Counted from the stretch's first letter, positions 9,518 through 18,225 are shown. The stretch: DNA of 64,000 nt from Sphingomonas phyllosphaerae 5.2 (GCF_000419605.1 NZ_ATTI01000001.1:438001-502000), one strand, 5' to 3'. A program made the numbers and translations. The notes: generated from the sequence alone by a model not told the origin.

Positions 9518-10998
9518 CACAGCCCCCCTTGCGGCGACGTCGCCTTGCGGCGGCGCGCGCCCCAGGTCGGCAACCGGAAGCGGCTGCGCGGCTTCTCGCC
9601 GGGCGCCAGATCCGCGGTAAAGGTCGGCACGAGCGCGAGCGGTTCGAGCCCGAGTCCTTGCAACTGGCCTACGCCACGGATCGGGCGCATCAGGAATTCG
9701 ATCGCCAGCGCCAGTACGAGCCCAAGCCCGAGCCCGGCCGCGATCCCGCCGCCGACCAGCAACAGGCGGTTGGGCGAGACCGGCTTGTCCGGCACCGAGG
9801 GCGGATCGACGACCGACAGCCGCTCACCCTTCTGCTCCTGCGCCATCCGCGCGGAATTCTGCGCGCGCAGCACGTTGCCTGAGATGTCGCGCAACTGTTC
9901 GCGCAGGCCGGCGGCGCGTGCTTCGAGCTGCGAGACCTCCTCCTGCAACGCCGGCCCGCGCGCCTGCGCGGCCATGCCGGCGGCGGCACGCGCGCTGTCC
10001 TGCGCCCGATATTGCTCGAGCTGGGAGATCTGGGCGTTGTTCGCCTGGATCTGGCCCTGAAGCAGCGCGTCGTCGGTCGTGCCGCCCTGCGAGGCGGCGA
10101 TCTCCTGCGCCTGCTGCAACCGCGACTTGGCGCGCACCACGTCCGGATGGCTCTCCGCGAAGACCGCGCGTGCCGCGACCAGCGCCGCCTCGGCCTGCTG
10201 CACCAGCGGGTCCTTGCCGCCGCCGCGCCGCGCCTGCGCCATCAACTGCCGGTTCTCGCCCTGCAATTGTGCGATTTGCGCACTGTAGCCGCCGGTGTTC
10301 GGTGCCATGACCATCCCGCCGGTCGCCAGCGCGCTGCCGTTGCGCGACTTGATGCCGGTGATCTGCGCCTCGATGCGGTTGATCTCGTCGGTCAGCTTGC
10401 GCGACTGGTCCTGGAGGAAGTCGACCGTGTTGTTGGCCTGCGCCGCCATGGTGGTGGCGTCGATCTCCAGGAAGCGGCTGACGAAGCTCTGCATCACCGC
10501 CTGCGCCTTTGCAGGATCGCCGTAATCGTAGCTCATCGTGAACGCGATCGTGCTGGTGCCGCCCGGCTGCGCACCGCCGCCTGCACCGAGGTCGCCGCTC
10601 ACCGCCGCCAGCTTGGTGGCATCCTGCATCGCCGTCACGATCGACGACAGCGGCTTGGAGCGCCGCTCGCTTTCGTAAAGATTGTTCTGTTCGATCAACT
10701 CGATCAGGTCGCCGCGGCTGAGCACCTGCTCACGGATCTTGGCGATCCGCTGATCGATGATCGAGTTCATCGGCGAACTGACCAGCGTGGTCGGCAGCTC
10801 CTGCGATTCGACCAGCAATGTCGCGCTGGAACGGTACACGCGCGGCAGCACGAACGCGGTCACGATGCCCGCGATCGAGAGGACCACGAACGGCACGATG
10901 ATGAACCATTTGCGTTCCCACAGGATACGCGGAATGTAATTGATGAAGCCGCCGCCACCGGCGGGCGATTCCTCGCCGAAATCTACGCTGTCGCTCAC
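9517..10998 (-). CDS. Polysaccharide chain-length determinant (Wzz/GumC family)
   Basis: A 493-residue polysaccharide co-polymerase. It has an N-terminal Wzz domain with a membrane helix at about 31-51 (WFIIVPFVVLSIAGIVTAFV), a long periplasmic coiled-coil region rich in Gln, Ala and Arg, and a second helix at about 413-434 (LLLVGGGIAAGLGLGLVLAL). A basic cytoplasmic tail follows. The periplasmic domain sets polymer length and bridges to the outer-membrane exporter. Unlike Gram-negative Wzc it carries no kinase; that domain is the separate gene downstream. It overlaps the beta-barrel gene before it by four bases and the kinase after it by one base, so the set is translationally coupled. Confidence 0.92.
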   Translation of the reverse strand: MSDSVDFGEESPAGGGGFINYIPRILWERKWFIIVPFVVLSIAGIVTAFVLPRVYRSSATLLVESQELPTTLVSSPMNSIIDQRIAKIREQVLSRGDLIELIEQNNLYESERRSKPLSSIVTAMQDATKLAAVSGDLGAGGGAQPGGTSTIAFTMSYDYGDPAKAQAVMQSFVSRFLEIDATTMAAQANNTVDFLQDQSRKLTDEINRIEAQITGIKSRNGSALATGGMVMAPNTGGYSAQIAQLQGENRQLMAQARRGGGKDPLVQQAEAALVAARAVFAESHPDVVRAKSRLQQAQEIAASQGGTTDDALLQGQIQANNAQISQLEQYRAQDSARAAAGMAAQARGPALQEEVSQLEARAAGLREQLRDISGNVLRAQNSARMAQEQKGERLSVVDPPSVPDKPVSPNRLLLVGGGIAAGLGLGLVLALAIEFLMRPIRGVGQLQGLGLEPLALVPTFTADLAPGEKPRSRFRLPTWGARRRKATSPQGGL

Positions 10999-12278
10999 CG
11001 GCGGTCACCCAGTCTGGTTCGTACGAAAAGCCTGAAGATCAGGTCGGATGGATTGCCCAGCCCGCCGCCGGTCGCCTGGCGATACCCGACCGATGCACCC
11101 CCGAAGAACCGCCGCGTGAAGCTGCGTTCGTAGGCGGCGTCGGCGTTGAGATAACTGACCTGCGGGATCTGGAGCGTGTTGTCGGATGTCGCGACCAGTC
11201 GCGAATAGCCGATCGAGGCGCGCAGCACGTCGTTCTCGCGCAGCCGATACGAATAGTCGAACGAGCCGCCATACCGACGCGAAATGTCGCCCAGCGCGGT
11301 CGCCTGTGCGTCGCTGTACGCGCGCAGGCATTGCGCCGAGCGGTTGCCGGTGTGGCATCCGCTGAGGCTGCCCGAGAAGCCGGTGACGTTCGACCGGCCG
11401 CGCGTCGTGGTGGAGGAGATGAAGACCACGCCGGCGGCGAGATCGAGGTTCAGCTGGGCGCCGAGACGGTGCGACAACGTGCCCTGCGGCGAATAGGACG
11501 AGCCGTGGAAGCCGTTCCGGTCATATTCGGTCCACGATCCCGAACCCTGTATGCCGACGCTGGTCCGCTCCGACAGCGCACGGCTGTAGCCGATCGTCGC
11601 GCCCGTGCCGCGCGACGACAGCAGCGCGATGTTGCTGTTGCTGCCGTAGCTGACGCGGTTCGCGTTGACGCTGCCGTTCAGTGTGTCGTGCGGGCCGACC
11701 CGCAGCGTCGCGCCGAGCGACGCCGCCAGCGTATTCTGGCGCTGGTTCAGCCCGATCAGCGAGAGGTCAGGAACGCTGACGCCCGGTACGCCGACGCCGG
11801 GAACGCCGATGCCCGGAACGGGAAGGCCGATGCCCGGCACCGGGGTGAGGGAAGGGTCGACGACGCCGACGACACCCAGACCGCTCTGCCCGACGATCGA
11901 GCTGTCGAACGACACGGTGGCGTTCGCGCTCAGCAACGGGTTGAGCGCGCGTTGCGCCTGCGCGGTGAAGCCATAGCCTTCCGCCGAATTGTAGCGGTCG
12001 ATGTAGTCGCTGCGCCGGTAACGCGCGATCAGCGCGGCATCGCTGCGCTCGTCGCGGTACATCACCTGCGGCGTGACCGACAATTCGGTCGCGAACGCGC
12101 CCTTGCCGTCACTGTCGCCGCTGATCAGGAACGGGTTGGTCGAGTAGCTGCCGCCTGCCGACACGTCGACCGCCACGGCGGTTTCCTGCGCGACCGCCTG
12201 CCCTGCCGGCACGGTGGCGAGCGCCACCGTCAGCAGCGCTGCCGCCGGGCGGAACGGATGAGACATCCGCCGCGTCAC
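10995..12278 (-). CDS. Outer-membrane beta-barrel protein of the export operon
   Basis: A 427-residue protein with a signal peptide (LLTVALATVPAGQAVAQ) and alternating polar/hydrophobic strands through to a C-terminal LIFRLFVRTRLGDRR, as in outer-membrane barrels. It resembles the beta-barrel proteins found beside PEP-CTERM/exosortase polysaccharide operons. It could be a conduit or anchor for the polymer. Residues about 143-168 hold a VPGIG/VPGVG repeat of elastin type (see findings). The start is a GTG at 12278, overlapping the upstream stop by four bases; an ATG at 12266 keeps the whole signal peptide and is also possible. It does not look like the Wza channel, which is encoded upstream. 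Confidence 0.8.
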   Translation of the reverse strand: MTRRMSHPFRPAAALLTVALATVPAGQAVAQETAVAVDVSAGGSYSTNPFLISGDSDGKGAFATELSVTPQVMYRDERSDAALIARYRRSDYIDRYNSAEGYGFTAQAQRALNPLLSANATVSFDSSIVGQSGLGVVGVVDPSLTPVPGIGLPVPGIGVPGVGVPGVSVPDLSLIGLNQRQNTLAASLGATLRVGPHDTLNGSVNANRVSYGSNSNIALLSSRGTGATIGYSRALSERTSVGIQGSGSWTEYDRNGFHGSSYSPQGTLSHRLGAQLNLDLAAGVVFISSTTTRGRSNVTGFSGSLSGCHTGNRSAQCLRAYSDAQATALGDISRRYGGSFDYSYRLRENDVLRASIGYSRLVATSDNTLQIPQVSYLNADAAYERSFTRRFFGGASVGYRQATGGGLGNPSDLIFRLFVRTRLGDRR

Positions 12279-12892
12279 GGGACGATGACCGTATCGCCGC
12301 CGCGCACCAGCGGCAGCGTCTGGTTGTTCACCTCGGAGACCGACCCTTTCATGATGTCGTTCAGCCGGACCCGGATCGCCTGCGCGCCAGTCGGCGTCTT
12401 GCGGATGATGACCACGTTGCCCAGCTGCGCGAAATCGGCCGGGCCGCCGGCAAAGCTCAGCGCTTCAAGCACGTTGACGTAGCGGCCGGGGTTGAACGAA
12501 CCGGGGCTGCGCACCTTGCCCAGCACCGAGAATTGCAGCCCGGCCGGCGCCTTCACCGACACCGTCACCTGCGGCACTGCGGTGCGATACTGCGATTCGA
12601 GGCCCTTCGTGATCCGCGCCTCGATCTCGCTCGGCAGCGCGTTGAGCGCGTCGACCTTGCCGACCAGCGGGAAGGAGAAGGTGCCGTCGGGCAGGACGCG
12701 GACGCTGCGCTGCAGCCGCTCCTCGCCCCAGACGAAGATGTCGAGCTCGTCGCCCGCGTTGATACGATAGGGGGTCAGCGGAGCCGTCGCCGCCTGGTTC
12801 GTGGCGCGCGGCGGCGTTGCGGCCTGCTGCGCCAGCGCCGGCGCGATCGGCACCAGCAGCAGGGCGAGGCCGCAGAAAAGCTTGGTCGTCAT
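12275..12892 (-). CDS. Polysaccharide biosynthesis/export protein (Wza/GumB family)
   Basis: A 205-residue secreted protein with a clear signal peptide (LFCGLALLLVPIAPALAQ). A Poly_export domain follows (YRINAGDELDIFVWGEERL, about 50-68, then VRVLPDGTFSFPLVGKV), then an SLBB-like domain with FSVLGKVRSPGSF. It forms or contributes to the outer-membrane export portal for the exopolysaccharide. There is no lipobox Cys, so it is GumB-like in length but not visibly lipidated. The ATG at 12892 has GGGGGAAC before it; an in-frame ATG at 12907 would add five residues and lacks such a site. It is the first gene of the minus-strand export operon and diverges from the TPR lipoprotein gene. Confidence 0.93.
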   Translation of the reverse strand: MTTKLFCGLALLLVPIAPALAQQAATPPRATNQAATAPLTPYRINAGDELDIFVWGEERLQRSVRVLPDGTFSFPLVGKVDALNALPSEIEARITKGLESQYRTAVPQVTVSVKAPAGLQFSVLGKVRSPGSFNPGRYVNVLEALSFAGGPADFAQLGNVVIIRKTPTGAQAIRVRLNDIMKGSVSEVNNQTLPLVRGGDTVIVP

Positions 12893-13085
12893 GTCGTTCC
12901 CCCACACCGCGTGCAGGCGCCTACCACGCTGACCTGCACATGGCCTCCATCATTTGCCACGCAGTCCCATATCGGGTAAAGCGCTGACCGTCAGGTGCCT
13001 TACACCATTTTCCTTACGAAATACGTACGAGATTGTCGGGGATGGGCAGTATTCTTGTGCGTGGGCAGAACTGGGGCAGGGCGGC

Positions 13086-14513
13086 GTGAAGGGTACGACA
13101 GGCGGACGGGCCGGCACGATCGCGTTGGCGATGCTCGTGTTGTTGGCGGGATGTCGCTCACCTGAGGACCGGGCCGCGAAATTCGCGGCGATGTACGAGG
13201 CCGCGATCGCCGGCAACGATCCCTATATGGCGCGCCTCGCGATGCAGAAGGCGGTCAGCTACCAGGATTCAAACCCCGATTACTGGCAATCGCTGGGCAG
13301 CGTCCAGCTGACGCTCGGCGACTATTCCGGCGCGTTCAACGCCTATATGCGCGCCAACGAGCTGGATCGGTCCAACCCGACGGTGTTGCAGGCGCTCGCC
13401 GATCTCGCGGTAGTGGGGGGGCACACCGACGAGGCGCAGCGTTACGCCAAGCAGGTGCTGCTGCTGCGTCCCGATGACCTTGCGCCACAGACCACGCTCG
13501 GCTTCGTCGCATTGCGCAACCGCAATTACGACGAGGCGCTCCAGCGTGCCGACAAGGTGCTGGCCGGGCGGCCCGACGATTCCAATGCCACGATCCTGAA
13601 GGCACGCGCGCTTGCCGGGCCGGGCGAGGCCGACGCCGCGCTCGCGTTGCTGCGCGGCTATGTGGCGGGGCATCCCTCCGACACGGCGGCGCTCGACGCA
13701 CTGGGCGATATATCGGGGCGGTTCGGCAATCTGGCCGGGCAGAAGGACGCGCAGCAGCGCGAACTCGCGCTTCGCCCCAAGGACCTGCGGCTGCGGGTGA
13801 ATTACGCGCGCACGCTTTACCGGCTCGGCGAGCGCGACGCAGCGCACGACCTGACCTTCCCGATGGCGAGCAGCGGCAAGCACGACGGGCTGCTGATCGA
13901 CATCCTCGGGCTGTGGCTGCGCTACGGACCGCGCGACCGCGCGCTGGCGGAGGTGCGGCAGCTGGCCCCGCAGGGCTCGACCGCCGACAAGATGCGGTAC
14001 GCGTATTTCCTGATGCTGGCCGGTGTCCCTGCCGAGGCGGAGGCGCTGCTGGCGCCGCTGGTGTCGCTGCCGGTCACCGCCGCCAATGCCGCGCCGCTGG
14101 CGCTGCTGGCGCAGACCCAGGCGATGCAGGGCCGCGACGACGACGCGCTCAAGCTGCTGAACGCGGTGCTGGGGTTCGATGAGGGCAATATCGTGGCGTT
14201 GCGTGCGCGCACCGATCTGTACCTGCGCGTCGGGCGCGGACGGCCGGCGGTGTTCGATGCGCAGCGACTGGTCGCCAGCAAGCCGCGCTCGGCCGACGAC
14301 CGCGTGCGGCTGGCCCGCGCCTACCAGCTGGCCGGGCAGCCGCAATTGGCCGAAAACACCTATCGCGCCGCCATCCAGGATATCGGCGGAGCCGATCCGT
14401 TGCTGTTCGGCGGATTGCGGCGCTTTCTAGTCAAGGCCGGGCGCAAGAGCGAATTGTCCGAAGTCGAGCAGCAATTTGTTGAACAAAAACGCCTAGCGCA
14501 GGCGCAATGGTGA
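13086..14513 (+). CDS. TPR-repeat lipoprotein of the exopolysaccharide/exosortase locus (PrsT-like)
   Basis: A 475-residue lipoprotein whose body is a solenoid of tetratricopeptide repeats (for example PDYWQSLGSVQLTLGDYSGAF and the blocks after it). A GTG at 13086 is chosen because it places a signal peptide with LVLLAGC lipobox right at the N-terminus; the frame opens earlier at 12954 but that part is not signal-like. TPR lipoproteins of this kind recur in PEP-CTERM exopolysaccharide clusters, where they may scaffold the synthase, exporter and beta-barrel in the periplasm. The end overlaps the next gene by seven bases. The 193 bases before the start are shared with the divergent export operon and likely hold both promoters. 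Confidence 0.85.
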   Translation: MKGTTGGRAGTIALAMLVLLAGCRSPEDRAAKFAAMYEAAIAGNDPYMARLAMQKAVSYQDSNPDYWQSLGSVQLTLGDYSGAFNAYMRANELDRSNPTVLQALADLAVVGGHTDEAQRYAKQVLLLRPDDLAPQTTLGFVALRNRNYDEALQRADKVLAGRPDDSNATILKARALAGPGEADAALALLRGYVAGHPSDTAALDALGDISGRFGNLAGQKDAQQRELALRPKDLRLRVNYARTLYRLGERDAAHDLTFPMASSGKHDGLLIDILGLWLRYGPRDRALAEVRQLAPQGSTADKMRYAYFLMLAGVPAEAEALLAPLVSLPVTAANAAPLALLAQTQAMQGRDDDALKLLNAVLGFDEGNIVALRARTDLYLRVGRGRPAVFDAQRLVASKPRSADDRVRLARAYQLAGQPQLAENTYRAAIQDIGGADPLLFGGLRRFLVKAGRKSELSEVEQQFVEQKRLAQAQW

Positions 14514-16003
14514 TGCGGCCGGTGGATGAGTCGGCCGGAGCGGGGCAGGAACGGGTGGCGGGTTCGCGAGCGACAGGGTCGATCCAGGGGCGACGCTTTA
14601 CGTCGAACGTGATCCCATCATTGGTGTTCATGGTCGACCTGCTGTGCCTGGTGATCAGCGTCCCGGCGGCGGTGATCGTCTACACGCTCGTCGTCGGAGA
14701 AAGCGTGGTGGCGGGCGTCCATACCGCCGCGGCGTTCATCGCGGGCGTCGCCTTCTTCCTGATCCGCCAGTCGCGCGGCGTGTACGGGCAGTCCTACCTG
14801 GTGCTTCAGGCCGGCGACACCGCGGTCGCGCTCGATTATCTGATGTCGGCGCTGCTCAGCAGTGCGATCGTCTGGCAGTTCGGGCTGGTCGATCAATTCT
14901 CGCGCGGGTTGACGCTCGCCTATGTCGGCGCGGCGACCGGGATGTTGTTCGTCAGCCGCTACGTGCTGCGCGTCGCGCTGCGCCGGCTGGCGGATGGCGG
15001 GCGCATCCGCCAGCGGGTCGTGCTGTACGGCGCGGACAAGGATACGGTCGACCGCACGTGCCGGATGCTCGACCTGCAGGCGTTGCCGCAGCTGTTGCTG
15101 GTTGGGGTCGCGGATGACTACGGGCACGCCGCTGCCGCGCAATCGGTCGGCAACCTGCCTTTCATCGGCGGCTTTCCCGAGCTGCTCGCGATGGCACGCG
15201 ACGGCGAGGTCGATCAGGTGCTGATCGCGCTGTCCGACATGACGCGCGAACGCATCGACCTGATCATCGAGAAGTTGAGCGAGGTCGCGATCGACGTCTC
15301 GCTGATCCCGCGGGAGGCGATCGCGCTGGCGCCAGATTACCGCGTCAACTTCGTCGGCCAGATCCCGGTGCTGACGCTGTGGCAGCGGCAGATGCGCGAC
15401 GGCAACACGATCGTGAAGGACGTGGAGGATTTCGTCATTGCCACGGTCGCGCTGGTGTTCCTGGCGCCGTTGCTGCTGATCACCGGGCTGGCGATCAAGC
15501 TGAGCAGCCGCGGCCCGGTGATCTTCAAGCAGCCGCGCTTCGGATTCAACAACCGCGAGATCCTCGTCTGGAAGTTCCGGTCGATGTACACCGACCGGCA
15601 GGACGTCAGCGGCGCGGCGCGCACCACGAAAGGCGATCCGCGCGTGACGCCGATCGGGCGGTGGATCCGCAAGCTGAGCATCGACGAGTTGCCGCAATTG
15701 TGGAACGTCCTGCGCGGCGAGATGTCGATCGTCGGCCCGCGCCCGCACGCGACGCATATGAAGGTCGGCGATCATTATTATTTCGATGCGGTGCGCGGCT
15801 ATTCCGCGCGTCACCGCGTGAAGCCCGGGATCACCGGGCTAGCGCAGGTGCGGGGGCTTCGCGGCGAGATCCAGACGATCGAGCGCGCCAAGCGCCGGGT
15901 CGAGCTGGACCGTTATTATATCGACAATTGGTCGCTCGGCCTTGACCTACGCATCATGGTCGAGACCGTCGTCAACATCGCGTTCGACAAGAATGCCTAT
16001 TGA
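14507..16003 (+). CDS. Undecaprenyl-phosphate sugar phosphotransferase (WcaJ-like initiating transferase)
   Basis: A 498-residue polyprenyl-phosphate hexose-1-phosphate transferase. Several membrane helices lie in the first 150 residues, then a nucleotide-binding-like CoA_binding_3 region (VVLYGADKDTVDR). The C-terminal bacterial sugar transferase domain has WKFRSMY, SIDELPQLWNVLRGEMS, VGPRPHA and KPGITGLAQV. It starts each repeat unit by placing a sugar phosphate, commonly glucose-1-phosphate, on undecaprenyl phosphate at the inner membrane. The ATG at 14507 overlaps the TPR gene by seven bases, and the end overlaps the next gene by 11, so the operon is tightly coupled. Confidence 0.94.
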   Translation: MVMRPVDESAGAGQERVAGSRATGSIQGRRFTSNVIPSLVFMVDLLCLVISVPAAVIVYTLVVGESVVAGVHTAAAFIAGVAFFLIRQSRGVYGQSYLVLQAGDTAVALDYLMSALLSSAIVWQFGLVDQFSRGLTLAYVGAATGMLFVSRYVLRVALRRLADGGRIRQRVVLYGADKDTVDRTCRMLDLQALPQLLLVGVADDYGHAAAAQSVGNLPFIGGFPELLAMARDGEVDQVLIALSDMTRERIDLIIEKLSEVAIDVSLIPREAIALAPDYRVNFVGQIPVLTLWQRQMRDGNTIVKDVEDFVIATVALVFLAPLLLITGLAIKLSSRGPVIFKQPRFGFNNREILVWKFRSMYTDRQDVSGAARTTKGDPRVTPIGRWIRKLSIDELPQLWNVLRGEMSIVGPRPHATHMKVGDHYYFDAVRGYSARHRVKPGITGLAQVRGLRGEIQTIERAKRRVELDRYYIDNWSLGLDLRIMVETVVNIAFDKNAY

Positions 16004-16775
16004 TCCTGCCGCGGTGACGCCGCGCCGGTCGTTCCTAGGGATCGACTTCGATCCGCTGGATACCGACGCGGCGGTCGCGTGGCTGGCGCAGGTGCGTCGC
16101 GGCGATCCGTATCGCTACATCGTAACGCCGAACGTCGATCATCTCGTCCGGCTCGAGGCGTTGGGGCAGGACGATACGGTCGGCGCGGAATTGTGGCAGG
16201 CCTATCGCGATGCGACGCTTGTGCTTTGCGACAGCCGGGTGCTTGCGCGGCTGGCGCGACTCTACGGCGTCGACCTGCCGCTCGCACCAGGCAGCGATCT
16301 GACGGTACGATTGTTCGCCGAGGTGGCGCAGCCGGGCGACCGGATCGCGATCGTCGGTGGCGACGAAGCGCTGCTGGCGGCGCTCCGGGTGCGGTTCGCG
16401 GCGCTGGAATTCGTGCAGCACATCCCGCCGATGGGGATGCTCCGCAACCCGGCGGCGCTTGCAGCGGCGGTGGCGTTCGGGCGCGACTCGGATGCGCGCT
16501 TCCTTCTGATCGCGGTCGGATCGCCGCAGCAGGAACTGCTAGCCGCACGGATCGCCGCGGCAGGCGGGGCGGCGGGATGCGCGCTGTGCATCGGCGCCTC
16601 GCTGGACTTCATCGTCGGACGGCAGCGCCGTGCGCCAAGGGTCGTGCAGCGACTTGGGCTGGAATGGGCGCATCGGCTCGCTTCGCAGCCGGGGCGCCTG
16701 TGGCGACGCTACCTGGTCGATGGGCCGCGGATATTCCGCATGGCGCGCGCCTGGCACCGCGGGCGCGTGGGGTGA
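15993..16775 (+). CDS. WecB/TagA/CpsF family glycosyltransferase
   Basis: A 260-residue GT26-family enzyme. Family blocks are YIVTPNVDHLVRL near residue 40, ATLVLCDSRVL, LPLAPGSDL, then IAIVGGDEALL and LLIAVGSPQQEL, with CIGASLDFIVG before a basic C-terminus. Members transfer N-acetylmannosaminuronate, N-acetylmannosamine or glucose to a lipid-linked sugar. Here it probably adds the second sugar after the WcaJ-like step. I chose the ATG at 15993 (MPIDPAAV), which overlaps the previous stop by 11 bases; starts further upstream are in sequence coding for the transferase. Confidence 0.92.
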   Translation: MPIDPAAVTPRRSFLGIDFDPLDTDAAVAWLAQVRRGDPYRYIVTPNVDHLVRLEALGQDDTVGAELWQAYRDATLVLCDSRVLARLARLYGVDLPLAPGSDLTVRLFAEVAQPGDRIAIVGGDEALLAALRVRFAALEFVQHIPPMGMLRNPAALAAAVAFGRDSDARFLLIAVGSPQQELLAARIAAAGGAAGCALCIGASLDFIVGRQRRAPRVVQRLGLEWAHRLASQPGRLWRRYLVDGPRIFRMARAWHRGRVG

Positions 16776-17341
16776 GTGGCCGCTGGACGCCGGGGATCGG
16801 CGATCCGAGCGTGGTCGGCTGGTTGACCGTCGTCGCCTATCTCGCCGCGGCGGCGTGGTGCGCCGCCCTGGCATGGCGCCATGCCCGCGGGCCGCGTCTC
16901 GATCGCTGGTTCTGGGGGGCACTCGCGCTCATGACGCTGGCGCTGGGGATCAATAAGCAGCTGGATATTCAGTCATTGTTCACGCAGGTGCTGCGTGACG
17001 AAGCGCGGCTTCATGGCTGGTTCGCGGAGCGCCGCGTCCTTCAGGCTGCGTTCATCTTGGCGACAGGTTTCGCCGGCGCAGTGTTGGCGGTCGTCGCGTG
17101 GAAATGGCTGCCCGTGCTGCACCGCAATATGCGCACCGCGCTCATCGGCCTCATCTTCGTCTATACTTACGTGATGATCCGTGCGGCGTCATTTCATCAT
17201 GTCGACTTCTTCATTAACCGCGAGCTATTCGGTGTGAAGTGGAACTGGATCCTCGAGCTTGGCGGGATCACGATCATCCTGCACGCGACGGTTCGCGAAT
17301 GGCGTTCCGGTGGGCCTCACAGGGCCGGTTCCCGAGGGTGA
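16772..17341 (+). CDS. Polytopic membrane protein of unknown function, last gene of the EPS operon
   Basis: A 189-residue protein starting at a GTG that overlaps the WecB-like stop in a GTGA. It has about five hydrophobic helices: around residues 10-30 (VVGWLTVVAYLAAAAWCAALAW), 43-58, 84-108 (ILATGFAGAVLAVVAWKW), 117-135 (TALIGLIFVYTYVMIRAASF) and 150-168 (WNWILELGGITIILHATV). Polar conserved-looking residues sit between helices (NKQLDIQS, FHHVDFFINRELFG). I do not recognise a characterised family. Coupling to the WecB-like gene suggests a part in exopolysaccharide synthesis, but that is inference. A terminator follows at once. Confidence 0.75.
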   Translation: MSGRWTPGIGDPSVVGWLTVVAYLAAAAWCAALAWRHARGPRLDRWFWGALALMTLALGINKQLDIQSLFTQVLRDEARLHGWFAERRVLQAAFILATGFAGAVLAVVAWKWLPVLHRNMRTALIGLIFVYTYVMIRAASFHHVDFFINRELFGVKWNWILELGGITIILHATVREWRSGGPHRAGSRG

Positions 17342-17342
17342 A

Positions 17343-17372
17343 GCGCCGCCGCCCGGGGTTTGCGGCGGGCGC
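17343..17372 (+). terminator. Terminator of the TPR-WcaJ-WecB operon
   Basis: Two bases after the stop, GCGCCGCCGC (17343-17352) pairs with GCGGCGGGCGC (17362-17372) with one bulged base. It is followed by ATATTTATTT, a good intrinsic terminator for such GC-rich DNA. Confidence 0.8.
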
Positions 17373-17685
17373 ATATTTATTTGCGATCATTGCAGAATTC
17401 CGTCCCAAATCCGGACGGATTGGAAGATTGTGCAGGGCATCCAAAGCACGCATCCCAACGTTTCTGCTTCTGTCGCCCACCTTGTGGGAGACCTGCCTAG
17501 TGCAGTGAACCCACAGTCCCGGTTATTCCGGACTATCCAACAATTAGAGATGGTTTCCGAAGCGTTAAGGTGCGATACAACGAATCGGCGGTGGCCATGG
17601 TCCAGGGGGCATATTTCCCGGCCTGGCTGGCGGGTCGCGCAGTGGTACGGACGGACGTCACACAAGTTTCAAGGGGAATTTGGTT
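17373..17685 (+). promoter_or_regulatory. Upstream region of the PEPxxWA-CTERM gene, no gene seen
   Basis: This 313-base stretch is visibly less GC-rich than its neighbours and holds no convincing reading frame. It must carry the promoter and leader of the downstream gene. The leader ends in AAGGGG (17671-17676), a clear ribosome site nine bases before the ATG. A small stem AATCC-GGAC-GGATT lies near 17409-17422. I cannot name a specific promoter or regulator site. Confidence 0.45.
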
Positions 17686-18225
17686 ATGAAGAAGTTTTTT
17701 GCAGCTGCGGTCGTCGCAGCCTCTTTCGCAGCCGCGACGCCGGCAATGGCGGTCAACTATGTCGTTCCGCTGAACGAGACGTCGCCGGGTTTCTTCACGG
17801 GCGATACGATCGTTTCGGTTTCGACCAACGGCGCGTTCAGCGACACGTTCTCGTTCATGACCCCGGTCGATTTCGGTAACATCGGCGCAAGCGCGATCAC
17901 GCTGACGCTGACGGGTGCGCTGACGTTCCAGTCGGTGATCCTGAACGGCACGCCGCTGAACCTGACCGTCAACCAGGGTCAGTACACCGCAGCTACCCCG
18001 ATCGGCGGCTTCCCGGCCGGTGCGAACCCGCAGAAGCTGATCGTGAACGGTTCGTTCGCCAAGAGCGACGCGCAGCCGTCGGGCCGTTACAGCGCGCTGG
18101 TCGAATTCCGTGCGACCCCGGCCGTGCCTGAGCCGGGCACCTGGGCGCTGATGATCCTGGGCTTCGGCGTCGTCGGCTACGCGATGCGTCGCCGCCCGTC
18201 GGTCCGCTTCGCGCAGGCGATCTGA
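17686..18225 (+). CDS. FxDxF-type PEPxxWA-CTERM sorting-domain protein, likely XrtV substrate
   Basis: A 179-residue secreted protein with a signal peptide cut after AMA (residue 22), and a beta-rich, Asn/Thr/Gly-rich middle. The C-terminal sorting signal has PEPGTWA at 148-154, then a helix (LMILGFGVVGYAM) and a basic RRRPSVR end. The segment FSDTF at 51-55 is the FxDxF mark of a named PEP-CTERM subfamily. The exosortase should cut near the PEP motif and attach or release the protein at the surface. The first in-frame codon is a TTG at 17680, but the ATG at 17686 has the better-spaced ribosome site. Low GC and favourable codons suggest strong expression. Two hairpins follow the stop. Confidence 0.92.
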   Translation: MKKFFAAAVVAASFAAATPAMAVNYVVPLNETSPGFFTGDTIVSVSTNGAFSDTFSFMTPVDFGNIGASAITLTLTGALTFQSVILNGTPLNLTVNQGQYTAATPIGGFPAGANPQKLIVNGSFAKSDAQPSGRYSALVEFRATPAVPEPGTWALMILGFGVVGYAMRRRPSVRFAQAI

